Counted from the first letter of the stretch, positions 54,555-63,957 are shown. The stretch: DNA of 64,000 nt from an uncultured Bacteroidales bacterium (GCA_902800715.1 CADCFN010000003.1:290537-354536), one strand, 5' to 3'. Numbers and translations are program-made. The notes: generated by a model from the letters alone, not told the origin.

Positions 54555-55751
54555 TTAGAAAGGCGGTTCTTTATTTGTATCGTTATTGTCTATTATCTCA
54601 AGATTGAATTCATCAATGAAAGAATCTATGGCTGGTTTCTTCATTGATTCAGTTCGTTTCTTTCGGGATTCAAGTTCTTCGTTGATTAAGTACCTGAATC
54701 TATCTGGAATGCTTTCCATAACAATTGTTCGGAACAAGTCATAATATTCTTGAGCGTCATGACAAAGCCAATACTCCTCTCCTCTTATTCTTTTGTCGAA
54801 CCAATATTGAACTTTTTGGTCCCATTCTTCGAATGCAATCAACTCTTCGGTTAGGCCAAGTTCCCCCATGCACCACAAAACCCTTCTTACTACTGTAAAC
54901 CATTTTGTGGTTGGAACCAGGCCATCAACCTCCTTGATTAATTCCATTCCTCTCCACATTGTTGAATTGTCATAAATTCTTTCGTAAGACTCTGGTATTT
55001 CTTTATGATACATTAACTGAGCAATAAGCATCTTGTAAAGAATTCGTGTCGCTTTGTCTCTTTCTATACTACTCTTTGATTTGGCTAAAATGTATAGGTA
55101 CTCGACATCATCTGGTCCCCAATAGATATGATCACATTTCGACAAGCGTTCTTTATCCAAGTGAAATTGGGGATGGTTGATTAATCGAGTGCAAAGCCAT
55201 GAATAATTATCATCGGAATCCAATAATGGCAAATTTTCGATTATGTATTCTACAGGCAAGAATCGTATCACAACCCGTTCGCAGTCTTTATCGTGGTACT
55301 TTTCCCACAATGCTTTTATATCATCAGCAAAAAAAGCATCCCAGTTGCTATTTAGCTTTTTATATGCCCACACCCGATCCCTTTTAGCCCCAGCGAGGAA
55401 GGCTTTGAGAATTTTTCGTTGGGATTGAAAATCCTGTTTATCGAATCTATCCTGGAGCTTTGGTCTTGAAATAGCCACTTTGCCACTTCGTTTGTCTGTG
55501 AACTGTTTCAGCAGGTGAGAAATGGGCTCATTCTTTTGAGGTTGATCAGCGTTAAAAACTTTTTCTATCTCATTATATAGGTCATTTCCTATGTTCGATG
55601 GAGAAGTGCCGCGTTTCAGCTTGCCTTGAAGTTCCTTTAACTCAGCATGATTGAGTGTATTGACCAAGGCCTTCAGCACGGCACGGCTGCTGAAATCCCT
55701 ATACTTCGGCAGCTGGTAATGAGTAAGAATGTATTCTAACACGTTATCCAT
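54555..55751 (-). CDS. unknown protein, paralogue A of a duplicated family
   Basis: The 398-aa protein is the longer relative of the 352-aa protein at 52825, with about 45 extra C-terminal residues ending in an acidic, disordered tail (IIDNNDTNKEPPF). Shared blocks are spread over the whole length. No known domain was recognised. Its ATG is one base beyond the stop of the HD-domain gene, so the two are translationally coupled. Confidence 0.75.
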   Translation of the reverse strand: MDNVLEYILTHYQLPKYRDFSSRAVLKALVNTLNHAELKELQGKLKRGTSPSNIGNDLYNEIEKVFNADQPQKNEPISHLLKQFTDKRSGKVAISRPKLQDRFDKQDFQSQRKILKAFLAGAKRDRVWAYKKLNSNWDAFFADDIKALWEKYHDKDCERVVIRFLPVEYIIENLPLLDSDDNYSWLCTRLINHPQFHLDKERLSKCDHIYWGPDDVEYLYILAKSKSSIERDKATRILYKMLIAQLMYHKEIPESYERIYDNSTMWRGMELIKEVDGLVPTTKWFTVVRRVLWCMGELGLTEELIAFEEWDQKVQYWFDKRIRGEEYWLCHDAQEYYDLFRTIVMESIPDRFRYLINEELESRKKRTESMKKPAIDSFIDEFNLEIIDNNDTNKEPPF

Positions 55752-55752
55752 A

Positions 55753-56349
55753 TCATTCCCTTTCTAGCATATGAGACGCGAGCCCATCAGCAGCTTGTAT
55801 TAATGACAGCAGAGGGCAGGCTGCTTTTGCTGCCTGGAAGTTCCCCTTTATATCTGGTGACTGGAACGGCAGATCCCAGGCATGCATGTGCCAACGGATG
55901 GCCATGATTTCGTCATTGGTCAGTTTAAAACCAGCACTGAGTAATACTATGACCGACTTCTCGCCGTGTCCAAGTGGGAAGTAGCTGTAATCCACATCGT
56001 AGCCTTGGACGGGTACCCAAATGCCAAGTTTGTTTTTCTGTTTTTTAATAGCGGGTTTGTAAATGTCCGCCTTACACGTATCGTGCAACAGCGAGGCAAT
56101 GACCACACTCTCCACAGGTAACCGTTCCGCTAATGATGGGTCCATCTGAATCATCATATCGCGAATACTCATAGCCACTTTACACACATTGAGCGAGTGA
56201 CCAAGTAGCCCGCCTTGCTGATTTAGGTGGAATCGACTACTTGCCGGAGCCTCAAAGAATCCCAGTTCTTCAATAACCTTAATGGTTTCTTCAATGCCCT
56301 CACGCCCAGTACCTCTAAGCAATTCTATAAAACGTTCTCTATTATCCAT
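55753..56349 (-). CDS. HD-domain phosphohydrolase
   Basis: The 198-aa protein has an HD metal site: LLGHSLNVCKVA for the first His and VIASLLHDTCKADIYK for the HD pair, with WHMHAWDLP later. It resembles the HD part of YhaM-type or related nucleotide/oligonucleotide hydrolases. It is the first gene of the five-gene operon and directly follows the shared WYL-type operator. Confidence 0.82.
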   Translation of the reverse strand: MDNRERFIELLRGTGREGIEETIKVIEELGFFEAPASSRFHLNQQGGLLGHSLNVCKVAMSIRDMMIQMDPSLAERLPVESVVIASLLHDTCKADIYKPAIKKQKNKLGIWVPVQGYDVDYSYFPLGHGEKSVIVLLSAGFKLTNDEIMAIRWHMHAWDLPFQSPDIKGNFQAAKAACPLLSLIQAADGLASHMLERE

Positions 56350-56372
56350 GAAAAATAAATACTATTATGAAA

Positions 56373-56408
56373 CAAAGATAATTGAGCATTACGAACAGTA
56401 TGTTCGCA
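56373..56408 (-). promoter_or_regulatory. promoter and WYL-regulon operator of the five-gene operon
   Basis: On the minus strand TGCGAACATACTGTTCGTA (56408-56390) is followed after 9 bases by the -7 element TATCTTTG (56380-56373). The operator takes the place of a -33 element. Equivalent sites lie at 61839-61804 and 62929-62894. Confidence 0.75.
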
Positions 56409-56440
56409 ACATCGGTGTTTTTCGCTGAAATCTTGAAGAT

Positions 56441-58648
56441 TTAATTGCTCGTCTTTTTCTTTAGGCTATCAATTATAGGTCGAACTTTCTTGTCGTATTC
56501 TTCATTACCAAAGTTAATAATTACCAGGTTTCGTATTGTTCTTGTTATCCCAGTATATAACAATTCATCAAATGAAATATTGAACGAAGTTGATAACTCA
56601 TATTTTGGTTCAAGAATCAAGAATACGACTTCGCTTTCCCATCCTTTGAATGAGTTGATTGTGGAGATTTTTATTGTTCCGCTATTCATCCAGAAGTGTA
56701 ACTTTTTATTGTCTCTGATGAACTTGTAATCACCATGATAGACCTCACCTTTGAATGATTTAAGGATATCGGCATAGTGTTCCCGGAAAGCCATGAAGGC
56801 CTCGATAGGAATTAGGCATTCTTTACACTCTTCTTCAAGCCGCTTCTTGAACGTGCTACTAAACTCTGTGTATAAATCATAAACTGTGAATAACTTCGCA
56901 ATGTGTTGCCTGAGTTTTATCACATCATTATCCCACATTTTTTGGCGATTAGGAAATATCTTCTTTTTCAGATGTTTACTAATATTCTCGAACCAGCCAT
57001 AATTTGGGTTCTCCTTATTATTCATGCCGATATAATTGAGATGAGTCAAATACATCGCCTCAATCGTCTCTAACATTGAATTGGCCTTTTCTCGACTCGC
57101 ATACCGGTAGTAAGCATCGAACGTGCGTAAGAGTCGTGTGGTATAGCCAAGAATTGTAATGTCGTTAGGAGCGGTGTCAGCGACTCGGTTCAAGATATTC
57201 CCTCTAATGATATTGTAAAGAGATACTACAGGATTTTCTCCCTGAAGATACATATAGTTGATATAGCCCTCTTTCTGAAATGGTAGGGCTCCAACTCCTT
57301 TGTTTTCCTCAAACGAATCAATGTCATATTTGTCACCAAATATTTGCGTTTGGAATGTTTCAACCAAATCCAAAACTTTAAGGCCCGAACGAAAACAATA
57401 CTTTAGTTCATTTACACCAAGAACATTCGTGACGACATCCTTTTGCCTTGTCGGCTGCCCGTAGATATTCTGTTTTACATCACCAAACAAGACATAATCT
57501 CCCTGTGGATCTCGAAAATATCCCTTAATAATCTCCATCCAGACACGATGATAGTCTTGTATTTCATCGATAAGGACAGCATCATATTTAACGATCTCAT
57601 CTTTGTGATCCTCAAACAACTGAATGTTGCCATAATAATGGCTTTCCAGATACTTTGACAACTCCTCCGTGTCGAGCCCAGAAGGAATTTCAAACTCGAC
57701 ATTAAGGTTGTTGAGTTCTGCATTGATAAATTGATGGTAGTTGATAATAATGAAGTTTTCCCATGGAAATTCTTCTTCAACTCGCATCATCTTATCATGG
57801 ATGAAATTCTTAAGTGTGATATTATATGTGAGTATCAACACTCGAGGGTTGGCGTTCCTAGCCAACGCTCGTTTATACGCTTGAACAGCCCTCGCCGCCA
57901 ACACAGTAGTTTTGCCTGAGCCAAATACACCCTTAACACGTTGTTCGAGTTTAGCTGAATAGATGATTTCATGCTGCTTTTTTGTGTAGCTATATCGTTC
58001 ACCTTGCGTTATAAGATGGCGAGTGGGAGATAAAAGCCTCTTGAAATTAGTGTATAGTTCTGGAGTAAAGTAAAGGGACTGTTGTTGAGGCAGCAGATAA
58101 CACTTCCTCATCAGTCGAGAAAACTCCTGCTCATTAAGGCCATCACGACCAATGAGGTTCATATTATAATAAAGCCATTTCTGATACTTCTCATCTCCTT
58201 GAAAGGGTTTAATAATTAGGTTTTCTATCGTTGATTGAGATGCACAGTGAAAATAAACAGCACATGAAACAATATTGAATTTTTTAATGTTATTAATCTT
58301 TTCCTCAAGTAGTGTATCGACGTGAAGGTTGAATAAATTGTCTTTGTATTTCAATACCTGGTCCAACGGTGATTTAACAACTGAATTATTTGGAATGTAT
58401 CTCCACTTCTTTCGTTCATCAATGCTGAAATTATTGAGATTCCAATCCTTTACTTCAAACACAATCACACCATTCCCTCTACGCATAACTAGCACGTCTG
58501 GACGATCTCCATTGAGATACGGGTTGAAATAAACCTCGTAAGTCTCATCTAAGACTCTGTCCAGGAAAGCCAACAGCGCCATTTCTCCCTCTGTGGGTGG
58601 CACCTTGAACTTCTGTATCTGCTCTATTGAAGGAATAAGAGTTGCCAT
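56441..58648 (-). CDS. NERD nuclease-domain fused to UvrD-like helicase
   Basis: The 735-aa protein begins with a NERD-type PD-(D/E)xK domain: PTEGEMALLAFLD, RPDVLVMRRGNGVIVFEVKDW (the D...ExK core, about residues 48-69). A superfamily 1 helicase follows: Walker A GVFGSGKTTVLA near 240, VLIDEIQDYHRVW (motif II), FGDVKQNIYGQ (III), KYCFRSGLKVLDL (IV), and ISTINSFKGWESEVVFLI (V) with ITRTIRNL (VI). It is the last gene of the ATPase operon, 34 bases after the preceding gene. A DNA-degrading effector is inferred. Confidence 0.87.
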   Translation of the reverse strand: MATLIPSIEQIQKFKVPPTEGEMALLAFLDRVLDETYEVYFNPYLNGDRPDVLVMRRGNGVIVFEVKDWNLNNFSIDERKKWRYIPNNSVVKSPLDQVLKYKDNLFNLHVDTLLEEKINNIKKFNIVSCAVYFHCASQSTIENLIIKPFQGDEKYQKWLYYNMNLIGRDGLNEQEFSRLMRKCYLLPQQQSLYFTPELYTNFKRLLSPTRHLITQGERYSYTKKQHEIIYSAKLEQRVKGVFGSGKTTVLAARAVQAYKRALARNANPRVLILTYNITLKNFIHDKMMRVEEEFPWENFIIINYHQFINAELNNLNVEFEIPSGLDTEELSKYLESHYYGNIQLFEDHKDEIVKYDAVLIDEIQDYHRVWMEIIKGYFRDPQGDYVLFGDVKQNIYGQPTRQKDVVTNVLGVNELKYCFRSGLKVLDLVETFQTQIFGDKYDIDSFEENKGVGALPFQKEGYINYMYLQGENPVVSLYNIIRGNILNRVADTAPNDITILGYTTRLLRTFDAYYRYASREKANSMLETIEAMYLTHLNYIGMNNKENPNYGWFENISKHLKKKIFPNRQKMWDNDVIKLRQHIAKLFTVYDLYTEFSSTFKKRLEEECKECLIPIEAFMAFREHYADILKSFKGEVYHGDYKFIRDNKKLHFWMNSGTIKISTINSFKGWESEVVFLILEPKYELSTSFNISFDELLYTGITRTIRNLVIINFGNEEYDKKVRPIIDSLKKKTSN

Positions 58649-58682
58649 GAAGTTTTATGAATAAGTCATTTAAACTATTGTT

Positions 58683-59645
58683 TCATCGAAACTCAAAGAA
58701 ATTTGATTTTTTGTCGCCTTGGACTATTGCATAAGGAATGTCTTTCTTTAGTTCCTTACAAAAGGTATCAATAACCATTTCTTGTACATAGCACCAATCA
58801 TTGGCAAGGCTTTTTATTTCAATGCCGAAGCTTCTTGTTATTACGTCACCATTTTTATTGAAATAATTAAATGAATCCCCCGATTTGATAGCTCGATAAT
58901 TCGTTAATACAAGCCGGTCGTGGAAAGGGGGCTCACGATGTTTTTTACAAAGAACAAATGTGACATTAGGTTCTTCACCCACGATTTCCTCAACATTTAA
59001 TTTGATGGTTTCGCTTACTTTTTCCAAAACCACTCCAAGACCGATAGAATCCCTTTCTACAAACAAGACTATATTGATTGGCAGATGTTTGGTTTTCTTG
59101 ACTATCGCATTGATGATTTGATAGAGGTTGCGATCAAGAAGCGAATTATTCGACAGTATGTATCTGTCAGAAATAAGTATGTCTGTGCAGGGCGTTAAAA
59201 ATGTGCTTATGTTTTTCCAGTTGCTTATTTTCGATGGTTTAAGTTCACAGTCATACTTTTGTGTCTCAGGGCGAACATAAAGCTGCCACAAGGTATCTAA
59301 CTCGTGCCCACAATAGCCCACCAACATTGCGCTTGCCAAATGTTGGGGTTGTTCATCGTCCAGCAAATATACAGCACATAACTTGTCAATAGTAATATTG
59401 TCAAGAGTCAATTCGTCGCTTGGATCTGGATACACACTATCCCATTTTGGCTTCTGTGCGATAGTCCCTGATGTCAGTTCTTTCATCCAGTTCTGAATAG
59501 TAGGGTCCGCCAAAGCTTCGGCCTTTGAAAATGAGAAATACAGATTCAAATTCCGTTTCAACATACGCATACACTCATCATACCTATCGTCGGTGCGTTG
59601 GCTGATGAGTGAGCGAAGACTTTCTATCTCAATATAGGCATTCAT
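58683..59645 (-). CDS. unknown protein, possibly PLD-like
   Basis: The 320-aa protein lies 3 bases after the AAA ATPase gene and is surely co-transcribed. Its second half (TDILISDRYILSNN, INIVLFVERD, PPFHDRLVLTNYRAIKSGDSFNYF) resembles degenerate phospholipase-D-like domains in which an HDR replaces HxK. This is my best guess only. A role as substrate adapter or nuclease partner of the ATPase is likely from the gene order. Confidence 0.65.
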   Translation of the reverse strand: MNAYIEIESLRSLISQRTDDRYDECMRMLKRNLNLYFSFSKAEALADPTIQNWMKELTSGTIAQKPKWDSVYPDPSDELTLDNITIDKLCAVYLLDDEQPQHLASAMLVGYCGHELDTLWQLYVRPETQKYDCELKPSKISNWKNISTFLTPCTDILISDRYILSNNSLLDRNLYQIINAIVKKTKHLPINIVLFVERDSIGLGVVLEKVSETIKLNVEEIVGEEPNVTFVLCKKHREPPFHDRLVLTNYRAIKSGDSFNYFNKNGDVITRSFGIEIKSLANDWCYVQEMVIDTFCKELKKDIPYAIVQGDKKSNFFEFR

Positions 59646-59648
59646 AGA

Positions 59649-61781
59649 CTACAGAATTTCAAATGCCAGATTGGTTGCTTCATCAAAGAAACCCTTACCA
59701 AACTCATTCTTGAATCTGCCATCAGCGCAGAAAGTCATTTCATATGGCTTTTCGCCACGAGGTACATAATAAACCTTGAACGGGTTCTCTTTGTTCATAG
59801 CTTCCTCGTTCTCAAAGTTGTGACGTGCCACGAATACTTGTGCCTTGCGGATGAGATATTCCGAATGAGTCTCGATGATGAAATGTATGTTATATTTCTC
59901 ATACGCCTCAAGGAACATGTCGGCAAGCAGAGACTGGTACTTGGGATGCAAGTGAATCTCTGGCTCTTCAATAGCTATAGTATTAATCTCATAATGAAAC
60001 TTAGTTTCGTCGTAACCGTCGAGATTGTTCAAGCCATAGAAATTATTCACTTTCTCACCTTTTGCGGCGAGAATAGCAGTTTCAATTTGCAGAAGAATGG
60101 AAACAAGCTGGGTTATTCCATAACCTTCGTCGGCAAGAATTCTGCCCTCGTCACCATCGGCTTTGTGTAAGCGAATTTGAACGCCAAGGCCGTCCTTATC
60201 GACGAGCAATGAAATAGTCTTGCCTATCTCAAACTTCTCAATCCAGCGATTCATAAAACTATCAACCGCATAATCACGTTTGCCTATGTAATGGTAATTC
60301 TTAGCATAATCGAGATACAAACGTTTCTTCTCAAAATAATTCTGCAAGAGCATAGAAAAGTCGTCTTTTTTGTCGAGTGTGTAGAGTCGACTTACGCCGG
60401 CACGAGCAGAGCTAACATAAGACATATTACCACACCAGTCTGGACAAACCACTTCCTGTATCAGAACTTCAACAAACTTTGTGAAGAGTTTGTAAGCAAT
60501 GTGATAATAGCTACCCCACGGGTCAAAGGTTGAAGGTTCATTATACACATAAATCCCGTTACCATCAGGAGCAATTATCTTATTCCATGCCATGACCACT
60601 TCATAGAGCATATCAAATGTAAGCGTACGGCTTTTCCATTCCTCAATAGCCATTCGTCTTTCAAATTGCACTTCCTTCTTTTCTCTCTCAGTTGGCTCAA
60701 AATCATCATTGAAAACTATCGGATCTCCCATATTGAAAGGATTAAATGTGAGATAATCCTGGACGAGAGCCAGTTCATTTGCCTTCGGCAAACGAACTCC
60801 TTTCTTGTTAGTACGCAAATATTTAGAAGAGCAGAATCTTTGTTCAAACGCACATTTTTCAGCATTCGCAAAGTAATCTGCAAAGCTCTCGAAATCAGAT
60901 TGCAAGAAATCACTGATTATTTTGTGCGAGGCCAATACAAGGTCCTCTGCTTTATCTTTAACAAGTTCAGAGGCGATGAAACTCTCCACTTCATTTTTTG
61001 ACATTGTCGCCAATTTGTCAACCACGGGAATGGAGAAGATGGATTCCTTTCCTTGTAATCTTTCAATTACACTGGCATCTGCACCCATTTCATGGATCAG
61101 AGACTTCCTACTTCTGGAAATACGCACATAACGGAAGATATCGTCCCTACGTGATTTTTCAATGCTACGCAGGTAGTCAATAATATCTTTTACAGTTTTA
61201 TCATGTTGTTCTTGAGATACGCCTCTCTCGAACTCATAGCTGAATTCTACATCACAATAACTGTGCACTAAACACTCTGCTAGAAGGAAAGTGAGACAAT
61301 CGTCCTTTATGATATTCAGATTGCAATAAGTTTGTGAGCCCTTGCCTGAGAAATAGAACACACCATCGTCAGTACTCATCTTGATTGTATCAAGGAAAGC
61401 GTTGTTAAGCTCATCATTCTCATCAGCAGAGAAAACGAGCTGAACAGTCACGTCTTTAGAGAGCATGAGAGAGTGCGTTGTGTACTCTATAGTAATAGAA
61501 TTTGACTCAGAACCATCATGGACAACTTTATCGAATCGGCCAAGTAAGTTATTGGGATAGGTCGTAAAATCCAACTTGTACTTGTCAAGCTCAATTGGAT
61601 TATCATTTTCGATGGCTCTCTTTATTTGGGAAAGAAAACTGTTAAGCAGGAATATTGCCTTGACAACTGAACTCTTACCTGAACTGTTGCTACCAGTCAA
61701 GATTGATACTGGATTCAACTCGAAGGTTACACCATTCTCATCGAACACTCTAAAATTCTTGATGTTTAATGTTGTTTTCAT
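59649..61781 (-). CDS. AAA/OLD-like ATPase with DUF3696-like C-terminus
   Basis: The 710-aa protein is an SMC/ABC-type ATPase. LNIKNFRVFDENGVTFELNPVSIL is followed by Walker A TGSNSSGKSSVVKA near residue 31. A long helical insert carries the arms, and the second half has LADEGYGITQLV (signature), NTIAIEEPEIHLHP (Walker B) and FIIETHSEYLIRK (H-loop). The last 30 residues, ADGRFKNEFGKGFFDEATN, match the DUF3696 tail. No TOPRIM domain follows, so the effector must be one of the two downstream proteins. Confidence 0.87.
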   Translation of the reverse strand: MKTTLNIKNFRVFDENGVTFELNPVSILTGSNSSGKSSVVKAIFLLNSFLSQIKRAIENDNPIELDKYKLDFTTYPNNLLGRFDKVVHDGSESNSITIEYTTHSLMLSKDVTVQLVFSADENDELNNAFLDTIKMSTDDGVFYFSGKGSQTYCNLNIIKDDCLTFLLAECLVHSYCDVEFSYEFERGVSQEQHDKTVKDIIDYLRSIEKSRRDDIFRYVRISRSRKSLIHEMGADASVIERLQGKESIFSIPVVDKLATMSKNEVESFIASELVKDKAEDLVLASHKIISDFLQSDFESFADYFANAEKCAFEQRFCSSKYLRTNKKGVRLPKANELALVQDYLTFNPFNMGDPIVFNDDFEPTEREKKEVQFERRMAIEEWKSRTLTFDMLYEVVMAWNKIIAPDGNGIYVYNEPSTFDPWGSYYHIAYKLFTKFVEVLIQEVVCPDWCGNMSYVSSARAGVSRLYTLDKKDDFSMLLQNYFEKKRLYLDYAKNYHYIGKRDYAVDSFMNRWIEKFEIGKTISLLVDKDGLGVQIRLHKADGDEGRILADEGYGITQLVSILLQIETAILAAKGEKVNNFYGLNNLDGYDETKFHYEINTIAIEEPEIHLHPKYQSLLADMFLEAYEKYNIHFIIETHSEYLIRKAQVFVARHNFENEEAMNKENPFKVYYVPRGEKPYEMTFCADGRFKNEFGKGFFDEATNLAFEIL

Positions 61782-61803
61782 ATAGCGTTTTGTTTTTCTG
61801 TTG

Positions 61804-61839
61804 CAAAGTTAATAACTGTATGCGAAATCTATATTCGCA
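61804..61839 (-). promoter_or_regulatory. promoter and WYL-regulon operator of the ATPase operon
   Basis: On the minus strand TGCGAATATAGATTTCGCA (61839-61821), a perfect inverted repeat with 6-bp arms and 7-bp spacer, then 9 bases, then the -7 element TAACTTTG (61811-61804). The operator overlaps the stop codon region of the WYL gene. Confidence 0.78.
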
Positions 61840-62866
61840 AATTAAGATATTTTTCATTCATCTGCCTGACTCTTTCAGAGATTTGCTCTTGCAGTGATAC
61901 AGGTGTTAAGACAAGTAACTCTGGTCCGTAGGTGATGAATTCCCTGACAAGTTCATAGTTGATGATGCAGTCAATGGAGAAAAACGTCCCACCTTGAAGA
62001 CCGGGGTGACGGGTATATAATGACGCTGCATTTTCTCCTTTGATCTCTCGTTGAGAGCCATGAATGGGTTTGGTTGCAATATACCCCGATGATTTGTCGC
62101 CCACCCAGAAGATAATGTGCTCGACAGGGGCGTTTTCATAATAAGTTATGCCGATGATGTCTTCATAACGATCGGTCAAACCTTCGGGTTGAGGCTTGTA
62201 ACGAAGATCGTGCAAAGCGTTGATACCCTGAATTCGATCAAGAGGGAATGTGAGAATCTTGCCATCACTATCAGCAGCCCCGATGACGAACCATCGGTTG
62301 TTGTACTGCTTCAGCAGGTAGGGATGAAAATCTATTCCCTTGATTTCTTTCTGGTTAAACAGTCTATATTGCAAATGGATAGCGACCTTGTTGGAAATGT
62401 AGTTGAAAAGTGTTCCCAACAGATTGGAGTTGGTCAAGTAAGGATTATTACTAAAGTAGATAATCCTGTCATGATCCTTTACGCCCAGTTTCTGGCGGAA
62501 GGCTTCCAACCACTCGAAGTTGTCGAGCCCATCGAACTGACCGATGGTCTCCAGCACTTCACATAGCAGGTTACGTTCCTCGTTACTCAACTTCTTGTTG
62601 AAGATAGAAAATGTGGGGTCGGCATAACGGACACATCGCTTGCCGCTCTCTGACTTATAGCGCTCAATCTCAGCAAAGACCGGGGCATACTCAAGATCGA
62701 CAATGTCTTTCTCAATGCAGCGTTTAGTCACACCCTCAAGTCCATCCTTAGAGAGCCTCACTTCAACAATATCTGTCAAGTCTTGAATGCTATAGTTGTG
62801 AAGCCTGTCCGAGAGCAACTCGTCCAGGATCAGATATCGGTTGAAAGCGTTCTTGTTACTTGGCAT
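61829..62866 (-). CDS. WYL-domain transcriptional regulator of the last cassette
   Basis: The 345-aa protein has an N-terminal winged helix (AFNRYLILDELLSDRLHNYSIQDLTDIV) and a WYL domain with FHPYLLKQYNNRWFVIGAA and FPLDRIQGINAL. It is the likely binder of the shared 19-bp inverted repeat, one copy of which lies in its own promoter. I start at ATG 62866 (MPSNKNAFN). The frame is open to 62938, but this would run through the promoter and operator. Related WYL proteins (BrxR, CapW) repress defence genes until infection. Confidence 0.88.
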   Translation of the reverse strand: MPSNKNAFNRYLILDELLSDRLHNYSIQDLTDIVEVRLSKDGLEGVTKRCIEKDIVDLEYAPVFAEIERYKSESGKRCVRYADPTFSIFNKKLSNEERNLLCEVLETIGQFDGLDNFEWLEAFRQKLGVKDHDRIIYFSNNPYLTNSNLLGTLFNYISNKVAIHLQYRLFNQKEIKGIDFHPYLLKQYNNRWFVIGAADSDGKILTFPLDRIQGINALHDLRYKPQPEGLTDRYEDIIGITYYENAPVEHIIFWVGDKSSGYIATKPIHGSQREIKGENAASLYTRHPGLQGGTFFSIDCIINYELVREFITYGPELLVLTPVSLQEQISERVRQMNEKYLNLRI

Positions 62867-62893
62867 AATTCTATCACTTTTGTTTGACGATTG

Positions 62894-62929
62894 CAAAAGT
62901 AGACAAAAATCGCGAATTGTATGTTCGCG
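62894..62929 (-). promoter_or_regulatory. autoregulatory promoter and operator of the WYL gene
   Basis: On the minus strand CGCGAACATACAATTCGCG (62929-62911), a perfect inverted repeat with 6-bp arms, then 9 bases, then the -7 element TACTTTTG (62901-62894). An extra half site TCGCGAATT lies at 62941-62949. Confidence 0.78.
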
Positions 62930-62989
62930 AAATGACATAATCGCGAATTCACTTTTACATTATCAACAAAATACAATAATGAGAGCAAA

Positions 62990-63017
62990 AAGAAAAACGG
63001 CCTCTAACTTGCCGTTT
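62990..63017 (-). terminator. terminator of the recombinase operon
   Basis: On the minus strand AAACGGC (63017-63011) pairs with GCCGTTT (63001-62995), followed by TTCTTTTTG. Outer bases 62978-62985 and 63018-63025 (AATGAGAG/CTCTCATT) extend the symmetry. Confidence 0.75.
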
Positions 63018-63091
63018 CTCTCATTATAGTCCTCACACCACTTGGATATCGTGGAATGATCAATTGTCTAAATCTGTGATGGAGTCCTCAG

Positions 63092-63313
63092 TCAGTATTG
63101 TCTCTTTCGACTGATTACCCGGATGTACTTGGCTTTGGGATACTTCTTCCTCGCCTTGTAGTGAATGTACATCCGGCTTCTGCTCATACTCTCGATTGTG
63201 ATTGCCTTACCATCCACTTCAACCTCATATGTGTATATCGTGGGAATAGGCATTTTGGTGGTATTATTCTCAGCCCACCAGTCAATCAATAATTCTTTAA
63301 TGGTCTTAATCAT
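63092..63313 (-). CDS. small protein coupled to the recombinase
   Basis: The 73-aa basic protein (MIKTIKELLIDWWAENN...RVISRKRQY) has no recognised domain. Its start overlaps the recombinase stop by four bases (ATGA), so it is translated with it. A recombination directionality or accessory factor is possible from position alone. Confidence 0.65.
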   Translation of the reverse strand: MIKTIKELLIDWWAENNTTKMPIPTIYTYEVEVDGKAITIESMSRSRMYIHYKARKKYPKAKYIRVISRKRQY

Positions 63314-63957
63314 CTTACAAATTGGTTTTTGATGCGTTGTACTGTTGATATGGAGGAGCCTGTGAGTTTCGCTGTGTTTCTGATGGAGTAGCCTCGTTTC
63401 AGCAGCGATATGACTTCCTTGTATTCCTCTCGTTTCTTATCCTCGCTCTTGGCAGTCCCGGTTTTGCGTCCGAGTTTTCCACCGTTTCTCACATACAGGG
63501 CACGTCCTGAATTGAGCCGGTATTGGATATTGGCTCGCTCGATATTGCCCATCTCAGCTAAAACGGTGATGAGAATGGACGCGATGGGATTCACCTCTCC
63601 ATTGGGTTGTAGCGAGTAAATGCCAAGGTTCTGGATGTAGACTGATACCTTAGCCTCATGCAGCCGTTCCAGGGATTTTAATACTTGCAGCGTTGATCTT
63701 CCCAGGCGGCTCAGCTCAGATAGTAACAAGTAATCGATGTTGTTCCCGGTGCAATAGTCCAAACACTCGGTTAACACTTGTCTTTCCTCATTCTTCTTTG
63801 CCCCAGATATGTGCTCTTCGTAGATTTTCACGATTTCCATATTCTGGGCTTCGCTGAATTTTTGAAGGTCTGTGATTTGTCGTGATGTGTCCTGTCTGTC
63901 ATTTTCAGAACTCACTCGGGCATAGATCACGGCCCTCTTGGTTGGTTGTGTCGTCAT
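63310..63957 (-). CDS. small serine recombinase (resolvase/invertase family)
   Basis: The 215-aa protein is a resolvase/invertase. The catalytic Ser is in YARVSSENDRQD (about residue 16), and DYLLLSELSRLGRSTLQVLKSLERL is the conserved active-site and E-helix region. The C-terminal HTH (LLKRGYSIRNTAKLTGSSISTVQRI) binds the recombination site. It lacks the large extension of transposon integrases. It may resolve or invert DNA or mobilise the island; no paired sites were seen in the window. Only 43 bases of upstream sequence are present. Confidence 0.93.
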   Translation of the reverse strand: MTTQPTKRAVIYARVSSENDRQDTSRQITDLQKFSEAQNMEIVKIYEEHISGAKKNEERQVLTECLDYCTGNNIDYLLLSELSRLGRSTLQVLKSLERLHEAKVSVYIQNLGIYSLQPNGEVNPIASILITVLAEMGNIERANIQYRLNSGRALYVRNGGKLGRKTGTAKSEDKKREEYKEVISLLKRGYSIRNTAKLTGSSISTVQRIKNQFVR

